A stretch of 64,000 nt of DNA from Planctomycetota bacterium (GCA_022600195.1 JAHZKX010000017.1:62001-126000), one strand, 5' to 3'. Positions 1-9,068 are shown, counted from the first letter of the stretch. The notes: generated by a model not told the origin, from the letters alone. Numbers and translations are program-made.

Positions 1-1052
1 GCAGAATATCGTTTCGTAGAAGCGTCAGTAAGAATTCCCTTCCAGGGCAAAGAGTCTGCTGTTCGTATACCAATAATTCCAGACAGCCGGACCCAGTCAA
101 TCTGCAGATCGAGGTTCGTCACTGGCACTACCGTTGGCCCTTTCTTCGCCACGATAGGTTTCTCGTTATTTTGATTGTCCATTACAGGAGGCACGGGAAT
201 CATCTTCGGTGAAGGCTTGGGGTTATCGACATTTTGCTTTGTTTCAGGAACCACCGTCAGCTTGGGAACCGTTTCTGAATGCAAATGTTGTTTTATTTTT
301 GAACGGGGAGGTTCCGGTAAAAACGGTCGAGGTTCTGGAACCGGATTCTCCGTGATCGATGTGATTCCCCGATCCTGAATTAATCCAAAGTAAACGGGAA
401 TCGCTATTACAATGACTGCAACCGCGACTGCGATATAAATCCGTTGTTGCCTTTGCGCTTTTCGCTGATTGCCCAAGGCGGAGCGGGGTTTGAAATGGGT
501 TCTTCGAGATAGAGGCTCGACGGATTCCATTTCAGGTTCACTGAAATCCGATGTCACTGCGTTTGAATCTAATTCAGGATGGTCTTCGATTTTTTGCAGA
601 TAGTGGCTGACGACGGGAACGGGATCCAACTGTCGGCAGTGCACCTTGACTGCCTCGCTCATCCGCTTCGATGTTTGCTGCGTATATAAATTAATTTCCT
701 GAGAAACTGGGTTTGAGGCATTATCTCCCTGTACTGCCTGATAAGCAGAGATCACTTCGCGTAGTGATTCTGTTTGATTCCAGCATGCAGTTTCAAACTC
801 ACGCCTTTCATCAGAACTCATTCTTTCTTCAACAAACGCAGCAACGGTTTCTGCATCCATCGCAGTCGCGTTGGGCTCTGTGGACTCATCCTGAGAATTT
901 TCCTGTTCATAAAGTAGTGAAAGTGTTTTCCAACGCTGTAACAGAAGTGAATCCGAAGCTAACTGCTCGCGCACTAACAACCCCTCTGCATCGGAAAGGT
1001 GACCTTCCTGCAGTTTTATCAGAGTCAGGATATGAGCTTTTTGCTGATTCAT
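1..1052 (-). CDS. Membrane-anchored putative anti-sigma / FecR-like protein, partial at window edge
   Basis: Reading back from an ATG at 1052, the frame stays open to base 1, giving about 350 residues with the C-terminus missing. The N-terminal ~200 residues are hydrophilic, helical and acidic. One transmembrane segment follows at roughly residues 205-227 (sequence IYIAVAVAVIVIAIPVYF), then a Pro-rich linker and the start of an extracytoplasmic domain (around IDWVRLSGIIGIRTADS) that could be FecR-like. The ATG overlaps the stop of the upstream sigma-factor gene in an ATGA, so the two are probably translationally coupled. Planctomycete ECF sigma factors are often followed by single-pass proteins of this layout, so an anti-sigma role is inferred. 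No zinc-binding HxxxCxxC motif was seen. Confidence 0.75.
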   Translation of the reverse strand, partial: MNQQKAHILTLIKLQEGHLSDAEGLLVREQLASDSLLLQRWKTLSLLYEQENSQDESTEPNATAMDAETVAAFVEERMSSDERREFETACWNQTESLREVISAYQAVQGDNASNPVSQEINLYTQQTSKRMSEAVKVHCRQLDPVPVVSHYLQKIEDHPELDSNAVTSDFSEPEMESVEPLSRRTHFKPRSALGNQRKAQRQQRIYIAVAVAVIVIAIPVYFGLIQDRGITSITENPVPEPRPFLPEPPRSKIKQHLHSETVPKLTVVPETKQNVDNPKPSPKMIPVPPVMDNQNNEKPIVAKKGPTVVPVTNLDLQIDWVRLSGIIGIRTADSLPWKGILTDASTKRYS

Positions 1053-1753
1053 GTTTCCTGGTTTCTTGTTTGCATTATTTTTTTCAATCTCTGTTGTGCA
1101 CGGTGCAGTTTGGGACCGACAGCGTTTTCTGAAATCCCAAGTTTCCGACCGATTTCCGCATAGCTCAAATTCTGATCGAAGTACAAAACTAATACGTGAC
1201 GGTCTGATTTCTTCAAACGTCTCATACAGCTTTGAATTTTTGACGAATCGTCGGCATCAACGGCCTTAGCATCGTGGAGCGTTTTTTGAGGTACGGTAGC
1301 GATATCGAAATGACTGTCGTTGGGTCGAATTTTTTCTGTATCTCGACGCTGACGAGACAGAAATTTTAAGGTCGTCCGGCGAGTAATCACTGCTAACCAG
1401 GTCGAGAGCTTGCTGCGTCCCTGAAACTGTCGCAGACCGTTCATATTTCCATGAAACAGAGCCGCCATCACTTCGGCCCCACAATCTTCCACCAGTTCAG
1501 TAGCGGGCACTACCCCACACTCGCGACAAGTGGAGAGAATACGGCTGATGATCAACTTGTCATAACGACTGACGAACTCTCTCCACGTATGCGCATCCCG
1601 CTTCAGCAATAACAAGATGAATTCACGTTCTCCCAGATTTGCAGTGTCCTGATTCTTTGCGGAATGTGTTCCCGTTTCTCTCTCCTTTGATGGTCGCCTG
1701 GTGGGCGCATCGCTTGGTGAATCATCAAGAAGTGGAAAATCTTTGGATGTCAT
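1049..1753 (-). CDS. ECF-type RNA polymerase sigma factor
   Basis: The 234-residue protein has a hydrophilic N-terminal extension of about 40 residues, then a sigma region 2 (around residues 45-135, with FVSRYDKLIISRIL and the helix ending TWLAVITRRTTLKFLSRQRR). Sigma region 4 is at about 170-228, with the helix-turn-helix LSYAEIGRKLGISENAVGPK. Length and order fit group 4 (extracytoplasmic-function) sigma factors, which direct RNA polymerase to a small regulon and are held by a partner membrane protein. The gene overlaps the next gene by 4 bases, and that product is the likely partner. The exact start is uncertain because no strong Shine-Dalgarno sequence precedes the ATG. Confidence 0.9.
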   Translation of the reverse strand: MTSKDFPLLDDSPSDAPTRRPSKERETGTHSAKNQDTANLGEREFILLLLKRDAHTWREFVSRYDKLIISRILSTCRECGVVPATELVEDCGAEVMAALFHGNMNGLRQFQGRSKLSTWLAVITRRTTLKFLSRQRRDTEKIRPNDSHFDIATVPQKTLHDAKAVDADDSSKIQSCMRRLKKSDRHVLVLYFDQNLSYAEIGRKLGISENAVGPKLHRAQQRLKKIMQTRNQET

Positions 1754-1858
1754 TTATGTGACTTATTCAATAGGTCGACCTGCGTGTCTCTGGCTGATTA
1801 TCAGTGGCAATATATTTTTTATTGAAAATGCAGAATCTTAGAAATGAGAATAAATCCA

Positions 1859-1888
1859 TCAACCGCATAAATCATCTTATGCGGTTGA
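1859..1888 (-). terminator. Perfect 12-bp hairpin downstream of the Cys-periodic protein gene
   Basis: The arms TCAACCGCATAA and TTATGCGGTTGA are perfect complements with a 6-base loop. The hairpin lies 33 bases past the stop of the minus-strand gene that ends at 1921 and upstream of the sigma-factor gene. The following minus-strand bases (GGATTTATTC) are only moderately T-rich, so it may be a weak intrinsic terminator. A dyad operator for the sigma-factor promoter is the alternative. Confidence 0.5.
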
Positions 1889-1920
1889 CGGACTGTATAC
1901 AAGATTTTCTTTGCCTGCCC

Positions 1921-2355
1921 TTAACCCCCAAAGGCGTTACGGATCGCATTTTTTTCACGTTGCAAAGTGGATCTCAAGTCTGAAATTGCATCTTCACAAA
2001 CATTGTTGACGCGACGCGCCAATTGCGTTGCCCCCATGCTCACGAGTTTTTCAATGCAGGCATTACAGATGCGATTCACACGATTCGCACAATTTTCTGT
2101 CCGCGTTGTTGCCGACCGAATACATTTCCGGGCAGCATCACGGGCCGCACGTTCCTGTCCATCAGCCAGTAACCGTTGGATCAACTGGACACACTCCGCG
2201 GTTTCATCAGCAGCTGCATTTTGGCAGCGGTCAACAATCCCATTCACATTACCGACACAACGGGCGGCAATATCTTCTGGAGAGGTATGGGCAAAAACCG
2301 TAGTTGTCATCAGCATCAGGCCCAAAGCTGCACAGCTGGCTAAAAAATATTTCAT
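1921..2355 (-). CDS. Small secreted protein with 11-residue cysteine periodicity, unknown function
   Basis: I do not recognise this 144-residue protein. Residues 1-22 form a Sec signal peptide ending VFA-H. The mature part looks almost wholly helical and is rich in Ala, Arg and Asn. Cysteines fall at 33, 44, 55, 78, 89, 97, 100 and 120; the steps 33-44-55 and 78-89-100 are exactly 11 residues, and 55-78 is 23. Eleven residues make about three helical turns, so these cysteines would share one face of a helix. A clear Shine-Dalgarno (GAGGGAGA) precedes the ATG. It sits alone between the sigma-factor gene and the metal-efflux cluster, on the same strand as both. Confidence 0.8.
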   Translation of the reverse strand: MKYFLASCAALGLMLMTTTVFAHTSPEDIAARCVGNVNGIVDRCQNAAADETAECVQLIQRLLADGQERAARDAARKCIRSATTRTENCANRVNRICNACIEKLVSMGATQLARRVNNVCEDAISDLRSTLQREKNAIRNAFGG

Positions 2356-2714
2356 CGAGTTAATCTCCCTCAGGTTAAGTTAATTTACGCCCGGTAAAAG
2401 TGCCGGTATAACGCATCATTGATTACAGGATCAAAGCTGATCTGTGAAAACGACCAGCAAATTTCGGTACATAAACAGGCCTGATTGTCTCTACCGTATG
2501 AACTATCTGTGGGAACCAGTTCTGATTCCGTGCAGGTAAACTTGGTATTTTTAGAAATAATTGAAAAATTCCCATTTACCCCGGATGCTAAGGAAATTAC
2601 GCATACCCGTCTGCTTTGCTGATAAGTTTTTAATAAAAGGGACGCACACAAAAAAACGCCGCACAATCGAAATTGCACGGCGTACTAATTTTATTTCATT
2701 GATCTCTTCAGATC
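2356..2714. other. Intergenic region between the Cys-periodic gene and the metal-efflux cluster
   Basis: It contains the terminator of the efflux cluster at its right end. The only sizeable frame here (minus strand, 2385-2678) begins inside that terminator and looks non-coding. The promoter of the downstream secreted-protein gene should lie in the left half, but no convincing -35/-10 pair was picked out. Confidence 0.5.
2650..2682 (-). terminator. Rho-independent terminator of the metal-efflux cluster
   Basis: On the minus strand, CGCCGTGCAAT and ATTGTGCGGCG pair around a TTCG tetraloop, with two G-T wobbles. A run of seven T follows directly. The same sequence read on the plus strand has two mismatches in the stem, so it is oriented to end minus-strand transcription from the efflux genes. 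Confidence 0.85.
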
Positions 2715-3260
2715 TTAGTGAGCATGTTTGTGATCGTGATCGTGATCGTGGGCAGGAATTTTTCCACTATAAGATTTCCCCTCGATCTCCAAAACCAGTC
2801 GTGCCTCTACATCGTGTTCTTCTAACAATTCTCCTAATGCTTTGTCCTGTGTACTGAATCGAGACGACTGCCCCTCAGGATCATTCGCTTCGCGTGAAGC
2901 CGATAGAATAAACTGTTGTCCTTTGCCGTCATGTTTGGTATTGACCAGCACACTTTCTGCTTTAATAGGCACATTCTTTGTCGCACCACTATCCAGAACA
3001 TAGATTGTCACGGAACCACTATTTTCATCATGCACCAGCTCCGCATGGTAGGCTTCTTTCCCCAGTTCAATCAAAGAACCGTGATGTGGCCCCTCGCTGG
3101 GATGATCATGTCCGTGATCGTCCTCGACCATTGTCACATCTTCCGGTGCGGCCTCATCAAACGATTTCCCCTGATCCGTTTTGGAGTCACATCCATTGAA
3201 AGTAAAACTCATCAGGCAAAAAGCCAAAGTGACACAATTTGTAAATATGTTGTTCATCAT
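2715..3260 (-). CDS. His-rich lipoprotein of the metal-efflux cluster
   Basis: The 181-residue product starts with a hydrophobic signal and a lipobox (FNGC, Cys24), so it should be a lipid-anchored envelope protein. It has one His/Asp cluster after the anchor (DDHGHDHPSEGPHHG) and a second at the extreme C-terminus (HDHDHDHKHAH). A beta-rich middle separates them. Such clusters bind soft or borderline metal ions (family knowledge), so a periplasmic metal-buffering role beside the pump is inferred. The tail is encoded by a GTGATC hexamer repeated about 3.5 times. A Shine-Dalgarno (AAGGAT) precedes the first ATG. It is the last gene of the cluster before the terminator. Confidence 0.8.
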   Translation of the reverse strand: MMNNIFTNCVTLAFCLMSFTFNGCDSKTDQGKSFDEAAPEDVTMVEDDHGHDHPSEGPHHGSLIELGKEAYHAELVHDENSGSVTIYVLDSGATKNVPIKAESVLVNTKHDGKGQQFILSASREANDPEGQSSRFSTQDKALGELLEEHDVEARLVLEIEGKSYSGKIPAHDHDHDHKHAH

Positions 3261-3326
3261 TTAAATCCTTTTTAAAATTTCAGTTTGTAAGGCGTTTCAC
3301 TAATATTCTACCTCAACTCTTTTTCA

Positions 3327-6300
3327 CTAAGCGGTAATCGAAACTTCTTCCTGTTCTTCAATCAGCGGAATATCTGAAGTACTTTGCTCTACAATCCTGG
3401 CCCCTTCTTTAAGACCGAAGTTCCAGAATAAAGCCGGTCGAATGAAAAATTCCAGTATCGTACTACTAAGCAATCCCCCAATAATCACCGTTGCTACCGG
3501 ATACAAAATCTCTTTTCCAGCTTCTCCTTGCGAGAGCGCCAGTGGAACCAGGCCGATGCCTGAAGTAAGGGCCGTCATCAAAACCGGTGCCAGCCGTTCC
3601 TGACCGGCTCTCACGATCATTTCACGCGTCCAGCCCTCCCCTTCATACTTCACAAGGTGCAGGTAATGATTTAATAATAAAATTCCATTCCGGGATGCAA
3701 TACCCCCCAGAGAAATAAAGCCCACCATTGCAGCAATCGTCAGAGTCTGATTGGTAACAACTAACGCAATGACTGACCCAATGAAGGCCATCGGCAGTGC
3801 TGCCATCACCTGCAACGAAAAATTGGCAGAGCGAAACATGGTAAACAGAACCAGAAACACACCCAGCATCGAAACCAGGAAAAGCGCGGAAATCATTCGG
3901 GATGCGGATTGCTGGTTTTCAAATTGGCCACTGTATTCCACAAAATAGCCTGCAGGCAGGTCTTCAATTATTGGCGTTTGTTTCTCCTGAATGTCTTTCA
4001 CAACATCAACCAGTCCACGACCCGACACATTACATTGCACAATGATTCGTTTTTGAACTTTCTCACGATTAATCGTATTTGGTCCTTTGGATTCAGTAAT
4101 ATCTGCCACCGACGATAGTGGCGTTGTACCACCGTTGGGCAAATCAATAGAAAGACGTTTCAGAGCTTGCCGATCTTCACGGTATTTTTCATCCATCCGA
4201 ATCAACAGATCGAAGGTGCGCTGTCCCTCTAACACTTGTGATACCACCAGTCCATTCATGGCCGTTTCAATATATTCATTCACATAAGCAGGAGTTAAGC
4301 CATATAACTCCAGTTTATCCCGATTCAGTTTGATCTGCAGCTGGGGAATTTCGACCTGAGGTTCCACCAACACATCGGTTACCCCGGGCACCGTTTTCAT
4401 TTCCACTTCCATTTTTTTCGCAGTGTCTCTCAAAACGGTTATATTTTCTCCGTAAATTTTGATTCCCACCTGAGCTTTCACTCCCGAGACCATATGTGAA
4501 ATCAAATGTGCCAAAGGTTGTTCTACCGAGATCACAATCCCCGGAATATCATCCATTGAAGTACGAATGTCTTCCAGCACCGCTTCGCGACTGCGTCCCG
4601 AATCCGGATCAAACGTGATGATAAATTCAGAGATATTCACACCCTCGGCATGTTCGTCGAGTTCGGCGCGGCCCGTTCGTCTGGAAAAGGCGGAGACTCC
4701 TTCGATTTTTTTCAGCCGTTCCATGACGGATTCTGAGATTTCGTTCGACTTCCGTAGTGAAGTTCCCGGAGGTAGCACGACGTTCAGTTGCGCGACTCCT
4801 TCATTAAACGGAGGTAGAAAATCTCGTTCCAGCTGGGAAAGAAACAGAAACGCAACCACCACGCCTGCAATTCCCGCCAGCAATAATGGCTCGGATAAGC
4901 GAATACTGAAACTAATGACATAACCGGCACCCCATTTTAAAAAACGAAGCAAAGGGCCATCTTGATGAATTGGACGCTTTGACTCTACATCAGGACTGAC
5001 GGGTAAACCGAACTTTTTACCAAGTAGCCAATAGGAAAGTACCGGGGTTAATGTAAGTGACACAACCAAAGATGACAGAATAGAAACAATATATGCCACA
5101 CCCAGAGGAGCAAACAGACGGCCTTCCATTCCTGACAGTGCAAATAAAGGCAGAAAAACAAGCACCACAATCACCGTACCAAAGACTATCGAATTCCGTA
5201 TTTCACAGCTCGCTTGAAATACAACCAGCAAGATCGGCTTGGGCGTCTCAAGAAGACGATTTTCCTGCAACCGGCGAAAGATATTTTCCACATCAACGAT
5301 GGCATCATCCACAAGTTCGCCAATCGCCACCGCCAGGCCGCCAAGAGTCATTGTATTAATTGAGAATCCAAAGATGGCAAAAATAACCGCCGTGATCGCA
5401 ATGGAAAGTGGAATTGCCGTCAAGGTGATGAACGTCGTTCGAAAATTCATCAGAAACAGAAAGAGAATAATGACCACCAGAATGCCACCATCCAATAAGG
5501 CATCGACGACATTCTCTATAGACCGATCGATGAATGACTTCTGAGAATAGAGTTCTGGTTGAATGCGAATATCTGAAGGTAAAGAGGGTTTGAGTTCTTT
5601 TAACGCCTGCAGAACATCCAGGGCAACACGTCGCGTATCGGCATCAGGTTGTTTGTTGATCGTCAACACAACCGCTGGCCCACCAGCAAACGTTCCATCA
5701 TCCTGTTTCACGAATGCAGAACTGTCGCCTCGTTTGACCTGAGCACCTTCAATGACCGTCGCAACTTGCGAAAGTACAACAGGTCGACCTTTACGGGTGG
5801 TAATGACGACTTTTTCCAGATCTTCCAGCGATTGAATGCGCCCCAGTGCGCGGACCAGAAGTTCATTAGGGCCCTGCTCATCCAGATAGCCACCGGTTGC
5901 ATTCTCATTGCTCTCTTCGCAAGCCTGTTTGACATCTTGCAAGGTGATACCGTATCGCACGAGCGATTCCGGATTGACGAGAACTTGAAACTGCTTTCGT
6001 CCACCACCCATTGTGAATACCTGGGATACACCGGGAATCGTCAGTAGACGCTGCCTGACAACCCAGTCAGCCAGGGTGCGCACTTCCAGCGACGACGTTT
6101 TCTCATCCTCACTCCACATTCCCACCATCATGATTTGTCCCATGATCGATGAAATTGGTGCCAACTGTGGCTTGATACCGTCCGGCAATCGTTCCGTGAC
6201 AAGTTGCAGACGTTCGTTTACAACTTGCCGATCGTTATAGATGTCGGTTCCCCACTCGAATTCCACGTAGATGATGGAAATACCCACTCCGGAAGAACTG

Positions 6301-6548
6301 CGCACGGCCTGCACTCCCGTTGCACCATTCAGGGTGGTTTCCAGTGGAAATGTAATCAATGATTCCACTTCTTCCGGAGCCATGCCCGGCGCTTCTGTCA
6401 TCACAACCACTCGGGGACGATTCAGATTGGGAAATACGTCGATCCCCATATTGAACGCCTGCCATGTTCCAAATCCGATCAGGAACAGCGAAAACGCAAG
6501 CGTTAAATGTCGCTGTTTAAGAGAGAACCGAATGATTGCATTCAACAT
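3327..6548 (-). CDS. Heavy-metal efflux RND pump, CusA/CzcA family
   Basis: The 1073-residue length and layout match the inner-membrane proton-driven RND pump of tripartite metal-efflux systems. There is one TM at residues ~14-32, a large periplasmic porter loop, a TM bundle, a second porter loop and a second TM bundle. The charged TM4 motif of the heavy-metal subgroup is present as VDDAIVDVEN (413-422). Met686 in SHMVSGVKAQVGIKIYG aligns by eye with Met672 of E. coli CusA, one of the three cleft methionines that bind Cu(I)/Ag(I). That favours a soft metal, but Zn, Co or Cd cannot be excluded. The neighbouring membrane-fusion protein and His-rich proteins support metal efflux. No outer-membrane channel gene is adjacent. 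Confidence 0.93.
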   Translation of the reverse strand: MLNAIIRFSLKQRHLTLAFSLFLIGFGTWQAFNMGIDVFPNLNRPRVVVMTEAPGMAPEEVESLITFPLETTLNGATGVQAVRSSSGVGISIIYVEFEWGTDIYNDRQVVNERLQLVTERLPDGIKPQLAPISSIMGQIMMVGMWSEDEKTSSLEVRTLADWVVRQRLLTIPGVSQVFTMGGGRKQFQVLVNPESLVRYGITLQDVKQACEESNENATGGYLDEQGPNELLVRALGRIQSLEDLEKVVITTRKGRPVVLSQVATVIEGAQVKRGDSSAFVKQDDGTFAGGPAVVLTINKQPDADTRRVALDVLQALKELKPSLPSDIRIQPELYSQKSFIDRSIENVVDALLDGGILVVIILFLFLMNFRTTFITLTAIPLSIAITAVIFAIFGFSINTMTLGGLAVAIGELVDDAIVDVENIFRRLQENRLLETPKPILLVVFQASCEIRNSIVFGTVIVVLVFLPLFALSGMEGRLFAPLGVAYIVSILSSLVVSLTLTPVLSYWLLGKKFGLPVSPDVESKRPIHQDGPLLRFLKWGAGYVISFSIRLSEPLLLAGIAGVVVAFLFLSQLERDFLPPFNEGVAQLNVVLPPGTSLRKSNEISESVMERLKKIEGVSAFSRRTGRAELDEHAEGVNISEFIITFDPDSGRSREAVLEDIRTSMDDIPGIVISVEQPLAHLISHMVSGVKAQVGIKIYGENITVLRDTAKKMEVEMKTVPGVTDVLVEPQVEIPQLQIKLNRDKLELYGLTPAYVNEYIETAMNGLVVSQVLEGQRTFDLLIRMDEKYREDRQALKRLSIDLPNGGTTPLSSVADITESKGPNTINREKVQKRIIVQCNVSGRGLVDVVKDIQEKQTPIIEDLPAGYFVEYSGQFENQQSASRMISALFLVSMLGVFLVLFTMFRSANFSLQVMAALPMAFIGSVIALVVTNQTLTIAAMVGFISLGGIASRNGILLLNHYLHLVKYEGEGWTREMIVRAGQERLAPVLMTALTSGIGLVPLALSQGEAGKEILYPVATVIIGGLLSSTILEFFIRPALFWNFGLKEGARIVEQSTSDIPLIEEQEEVSITA

Positions 6549-6617
6549 GATACTGATCCAGATGTTCGACTGATTTTATAACGTTATCTGACTGTGTGTG
6601 GATTTGTAATTGAAAAG

Positions 6618-8111
6618 TTAATGTGTGTGCCCGGCATGAGGATCGACTCCGCCACCTGCCTTATTTTTCAAAGCCATTTGCAATTGATGTGCTCCGGTGA
6701 GTGCAATTTTATCACCCGGAAAAATAGACCCATCATTTTTAATCACCGCCCATAATTGATCCTGATATAAAATATGTACCGGACGGCGATCAAAATGGTC
6801 GCCATTTTCTTGAAATACAAAGCGTTCAACCCCTTCACTGGCAATGGCTTCAACGGGAAGTACGATTTGTTTTTCCCAAACCTCGACAGGAATTCTTAAC
6901 CGCATCCTCTGCCCGGGCTTGAATTGCCAGGTAATAAAGCGATCTCCGTTTTTTCTGGTACTGTCATACTGAATACGATTCAGCAAATTGACAAACACAG
7001 AAAACGTTCTGGCATCCGTTTCGATCTGATTATCCAGATAATCGATTTTGAGATTTTTTATCAGTTTCTTCCCTTTATTATTCACTTCCTGAATAGCTTC
7101 TACTGACCATTGTTTCTCCATACAACGTGTGAGCTCATCTGCTTCCTGCTCGAAGGCCTGCCCTTTCAGAAACAGATCACTATAGTCTGCCAAAACACAC
7201 AAGGTATCTCCGGCTTCAACGAAATCGCCTTTGCTGACATTCAATGATTGCACGATGAGCAGTGATTCATGTAGTGCAATTGATTGTACTTCGGTGGAGG
7301 GAGAATTCGTTGAGATCCGTCGAATACTCATATTCGGTAATTGAACTTCGCCCGATACCCCATTGAGTTTTGGCACATAGATCTGATGCTCTCTGACGAG
7401 ATGTCGCGTTTTATCGATTTGATCAACTTGAGATTCACTGAATCCATGTAACAACAGTGCCTCACGCTGCGATTTCAAAATCGCTTCGAGTTTTTCTTTG
7501 GCATATTCTCGTTCCAGCAACACCTTGCCGGCGATCACGCCTCGACTTGTAATTTCCTGAATCCGGGCGATTTCTTTATTTTCTACGTCGAGTTCTCCCC
7601 GTGTTTTTAAATACGCGGCTTGCGCCTGCACGAGATCTTCATGGGTAAGACGGATTTTGAATAATTCGCGGCCTGGATGAACTGCTTCACCGGGACTTAC
7701 GTTAACATTCGTCACGATTCCCGTCATTGGCGCCACGATTGTCACTCTGGTTTTACCAGGACGTTCAACTACCATCGCCGGAATGGAAATAGTTCGTGTA
7801 AAAGATTGCAGTTTAACTGGTATGAGCTTTTCGGAAGTCAGTCCGATGTTTTTTCGAGCCTGATCAGATAATTCCAGAGAATCTGATTCGTTGTGACCGG
7901 CGTGCGGATGATCGTGAGCATCTTCACCAGGAGGAGCGTCTACCGCTTCTGTAGCTATACTTTGATTCTTCGCGGCGCTGTTTGGTTGTGTCCAGCTTTG
8001 AACCGCAGGCAACCATAGCTCCTGAGTACTTCCGGCCAGGAATCCTGCCGAAATCAAAGCGACAAAAACCAATATCAGTTTCCAGTTAGATTTCATCTTT
8101 GAATCATTCAT
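6618..8111 (-). CDS. RND efflux periplasmic adaptor (membrane-fusion protein), CusB/CzcB type
   Basis: The 497-residue protein has an N-terminal membrane anchor/signal (residues ~10-27) and a His-rich stretch (EDAHDHPHAGH, ~64-74). A lipoyl-like half (TRTISIPAMVVERPGKTRVTIVAPMTGIV) comes next, followed by an alpha-hairpin (~150-250) and beta-barrel and membrane-proximal domains (FKPGQRMRLRIPVEVW). A second His motif (DPHAGHTH) closes the C-terminus. This is the standard order of HlyD-type adaptors that join an RND pump to an outer-membrane channel. The gene directly precedes the pump gene with a 69-base gap. Both terminal His clusters are consistent with metal capture in the periplasm, which is inference. 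Confidence 0.9.
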   Translation of the reverse strand: MNDSKMKSNWKLILVFVALISAGFLAGSTQELWLPAVQSWTQPNSAAKNQSIATEAVDAPPGEDAHDHPHAGHNESDSLELSDQARKNIGLTSEKLIPVKLQSFTRTISIPAMVVERPGKTRVTIVAPMTGIVTNVNVSPGEAVHPGRELFKIRLTHEDLVQAQAAYLKTRGELDVENKEIARIQEITSRGVIAGKVLLEREYAKEKLEAILKSQREALLLHGFSESQVDQIDKTRHLVREHQIYVPKLNGVSGEVQLPNMSIRRISTNSPSTEVQSIALHESLLIVQSLNVSKGDFVEAGDTLCVLADYSDLFLKGQAFEQEADELTRCMEKQWSVEAIQEVNNKGKKLIKNLKIDYLDNQIETDARTFSVFVNLLNRIQYDSTRKNGDRFITWQFKPGQRMRLRIPVEVWEKQIVLPVEAIASEGVERFVFQENGDHFDRRPVHILYQDQLWAVIKNDGSIFPGDKIALTGAHQLQMALKNKAGGGVDPHAGHTH

Positions 8112-8260
8112 AACGGGCCTCTATTCAGGCTGTGCATGCTTTCACGAAAGAACGCAATGGGAGACTTGAATTTCCGAGAATTATTGATCGTATCAGTGCA
8201 GAACAGACGGAAGGTCAGCACAAAGCAAATCTTGGTATGACGATCAGAGAGAAAAGGCGT

Positions 8261-8743
8261 TTATAGCAACCAGACCGTAGTATGCGTCTGCGCGCGCACG
8301 CCCGGCGCTGCGAATGAAGAGAGACAGCTGATCTGGAGCATTGTATGTGTATACTGTTTTTCCTGAGAAGTACCTGGCAGATCCAACCCTGACAACAGGT
8401 TAAATATCTGAGAAGTGTCCTCGAGCAACTTCGCTGGAGCAGTTGCCAGATAGGAACAGCGGCCTTCCTGACAGGGATCTGATTCCGGAGTGGCGGGAAG
8501 TTCTTCCGTTGTTCCTTCAGAATGCTGATCATGTGCGGAATGCTCATGCCCATGATGAGCGTGCGATTCTGATGCATGATCGCACAGAACAACTGGTTGG
8601 CAGGACTCGTGTTGGCCTGCATGACAATCGTGCGCATGGTGCCACCCACAACCCATTAATGTATGGGATAGCATGGAAAGCAGCATCAGAATGACTGTAA
8701 AATATTGGTACATAAAAAACCTGGCATCTGTATAAACTCTCAT
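8261..8743 (-). CDS. His/Cys-rich probable lipoprotein upstream of the efflux genes
   Basis: A 160-residue protein of no family I recognise. A hydrophobic N-terminus ends in a lipobox-like LMGC, and the Cys is followed at once by WHHAHDCHAGQHESC and then by HASESHAHHGHEHSAHDQH. This dense His/Cys segment implies metal binding at the membrane surface. The C-terminal half is not His-rich. An alternative ATG at 8713 would remove the two arginines of the signal n-region, so the ATG at 8743 is preferred; neither has a strong Shine-Dalgarno. It is probably the first gene of the metal cluster, about 150 bases upstream of the adaptor gene. Confidence 0.7.
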   Translation of the reverse strand: MRVYTDARFFMYQYFTVILMLLSMLSHTLMGCGWHHAHDCHAGQHESCQPVVLCDHASESHAHHGHEHSAHDQHSEGTTEELPATPESDPCQEGRCSYLATAPAKLLEDTSQIFNLLSGLDLPGTSQEKQYTHTMLQISCLSSFAAPGVRAQTHTTVWLL

Positions 8744-9068
8744 CAAATCATGTCACTAAATCGGGAATATGTCAAGATATCTCTTTTTCAAGCAAAATCG
8801 AGACCACAAAACCAAATCATTTGAATATCCAGCGTAAGTAGTTCTAAGGTATCATTTTAGAAAGAAGATTTTATAATCGTGTTTCCCTCGTTGCCTGGTT
8901 TGTGACATAGTATTTTTGAATGCACTGTCATCAACCTGACTCCCTGATTCCTGGAATCGCAGGCACGCAGAATAGATTCGGGATGGCCAGACTTGTAAAC
9001 TTTTGTGAAAAGAACGATCCTGAAAACATCAAACATTTAAAACATTTCACAATGAAAGGGAATGAATT
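8744..9068. other. Divergent intergenic region between the metal cluster and the dehydrogenase
   Basis: This A+T-rich stretch must hold the promoters of both divergent units. No metal-regulator gene, tRNA or clear operator was found. A Shine-Dalgarno (AAAGGG) close to the right end serves the dehydrogenase. Confidence 0.5.

Noticed and set aside
713-1132. Plus-strand frame of 139 codons at the left end
   Set aside because: It is antisense to the anti-sigma and sigma-factor genes, whose frames carry the real signatures.
2385-2678. Minus-strand frame of 97 codons next to the efflux cluster
   Set aside because: It begins inside the rho-independent terminator, lacks a ribosome site and resembles no protein.
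6578-6587. Palindrome ATAACGTTAT between adaptor and pump genes
   Set aside because: Too short and too likely by chance in A+T-rich sequence to call a regulatory site.
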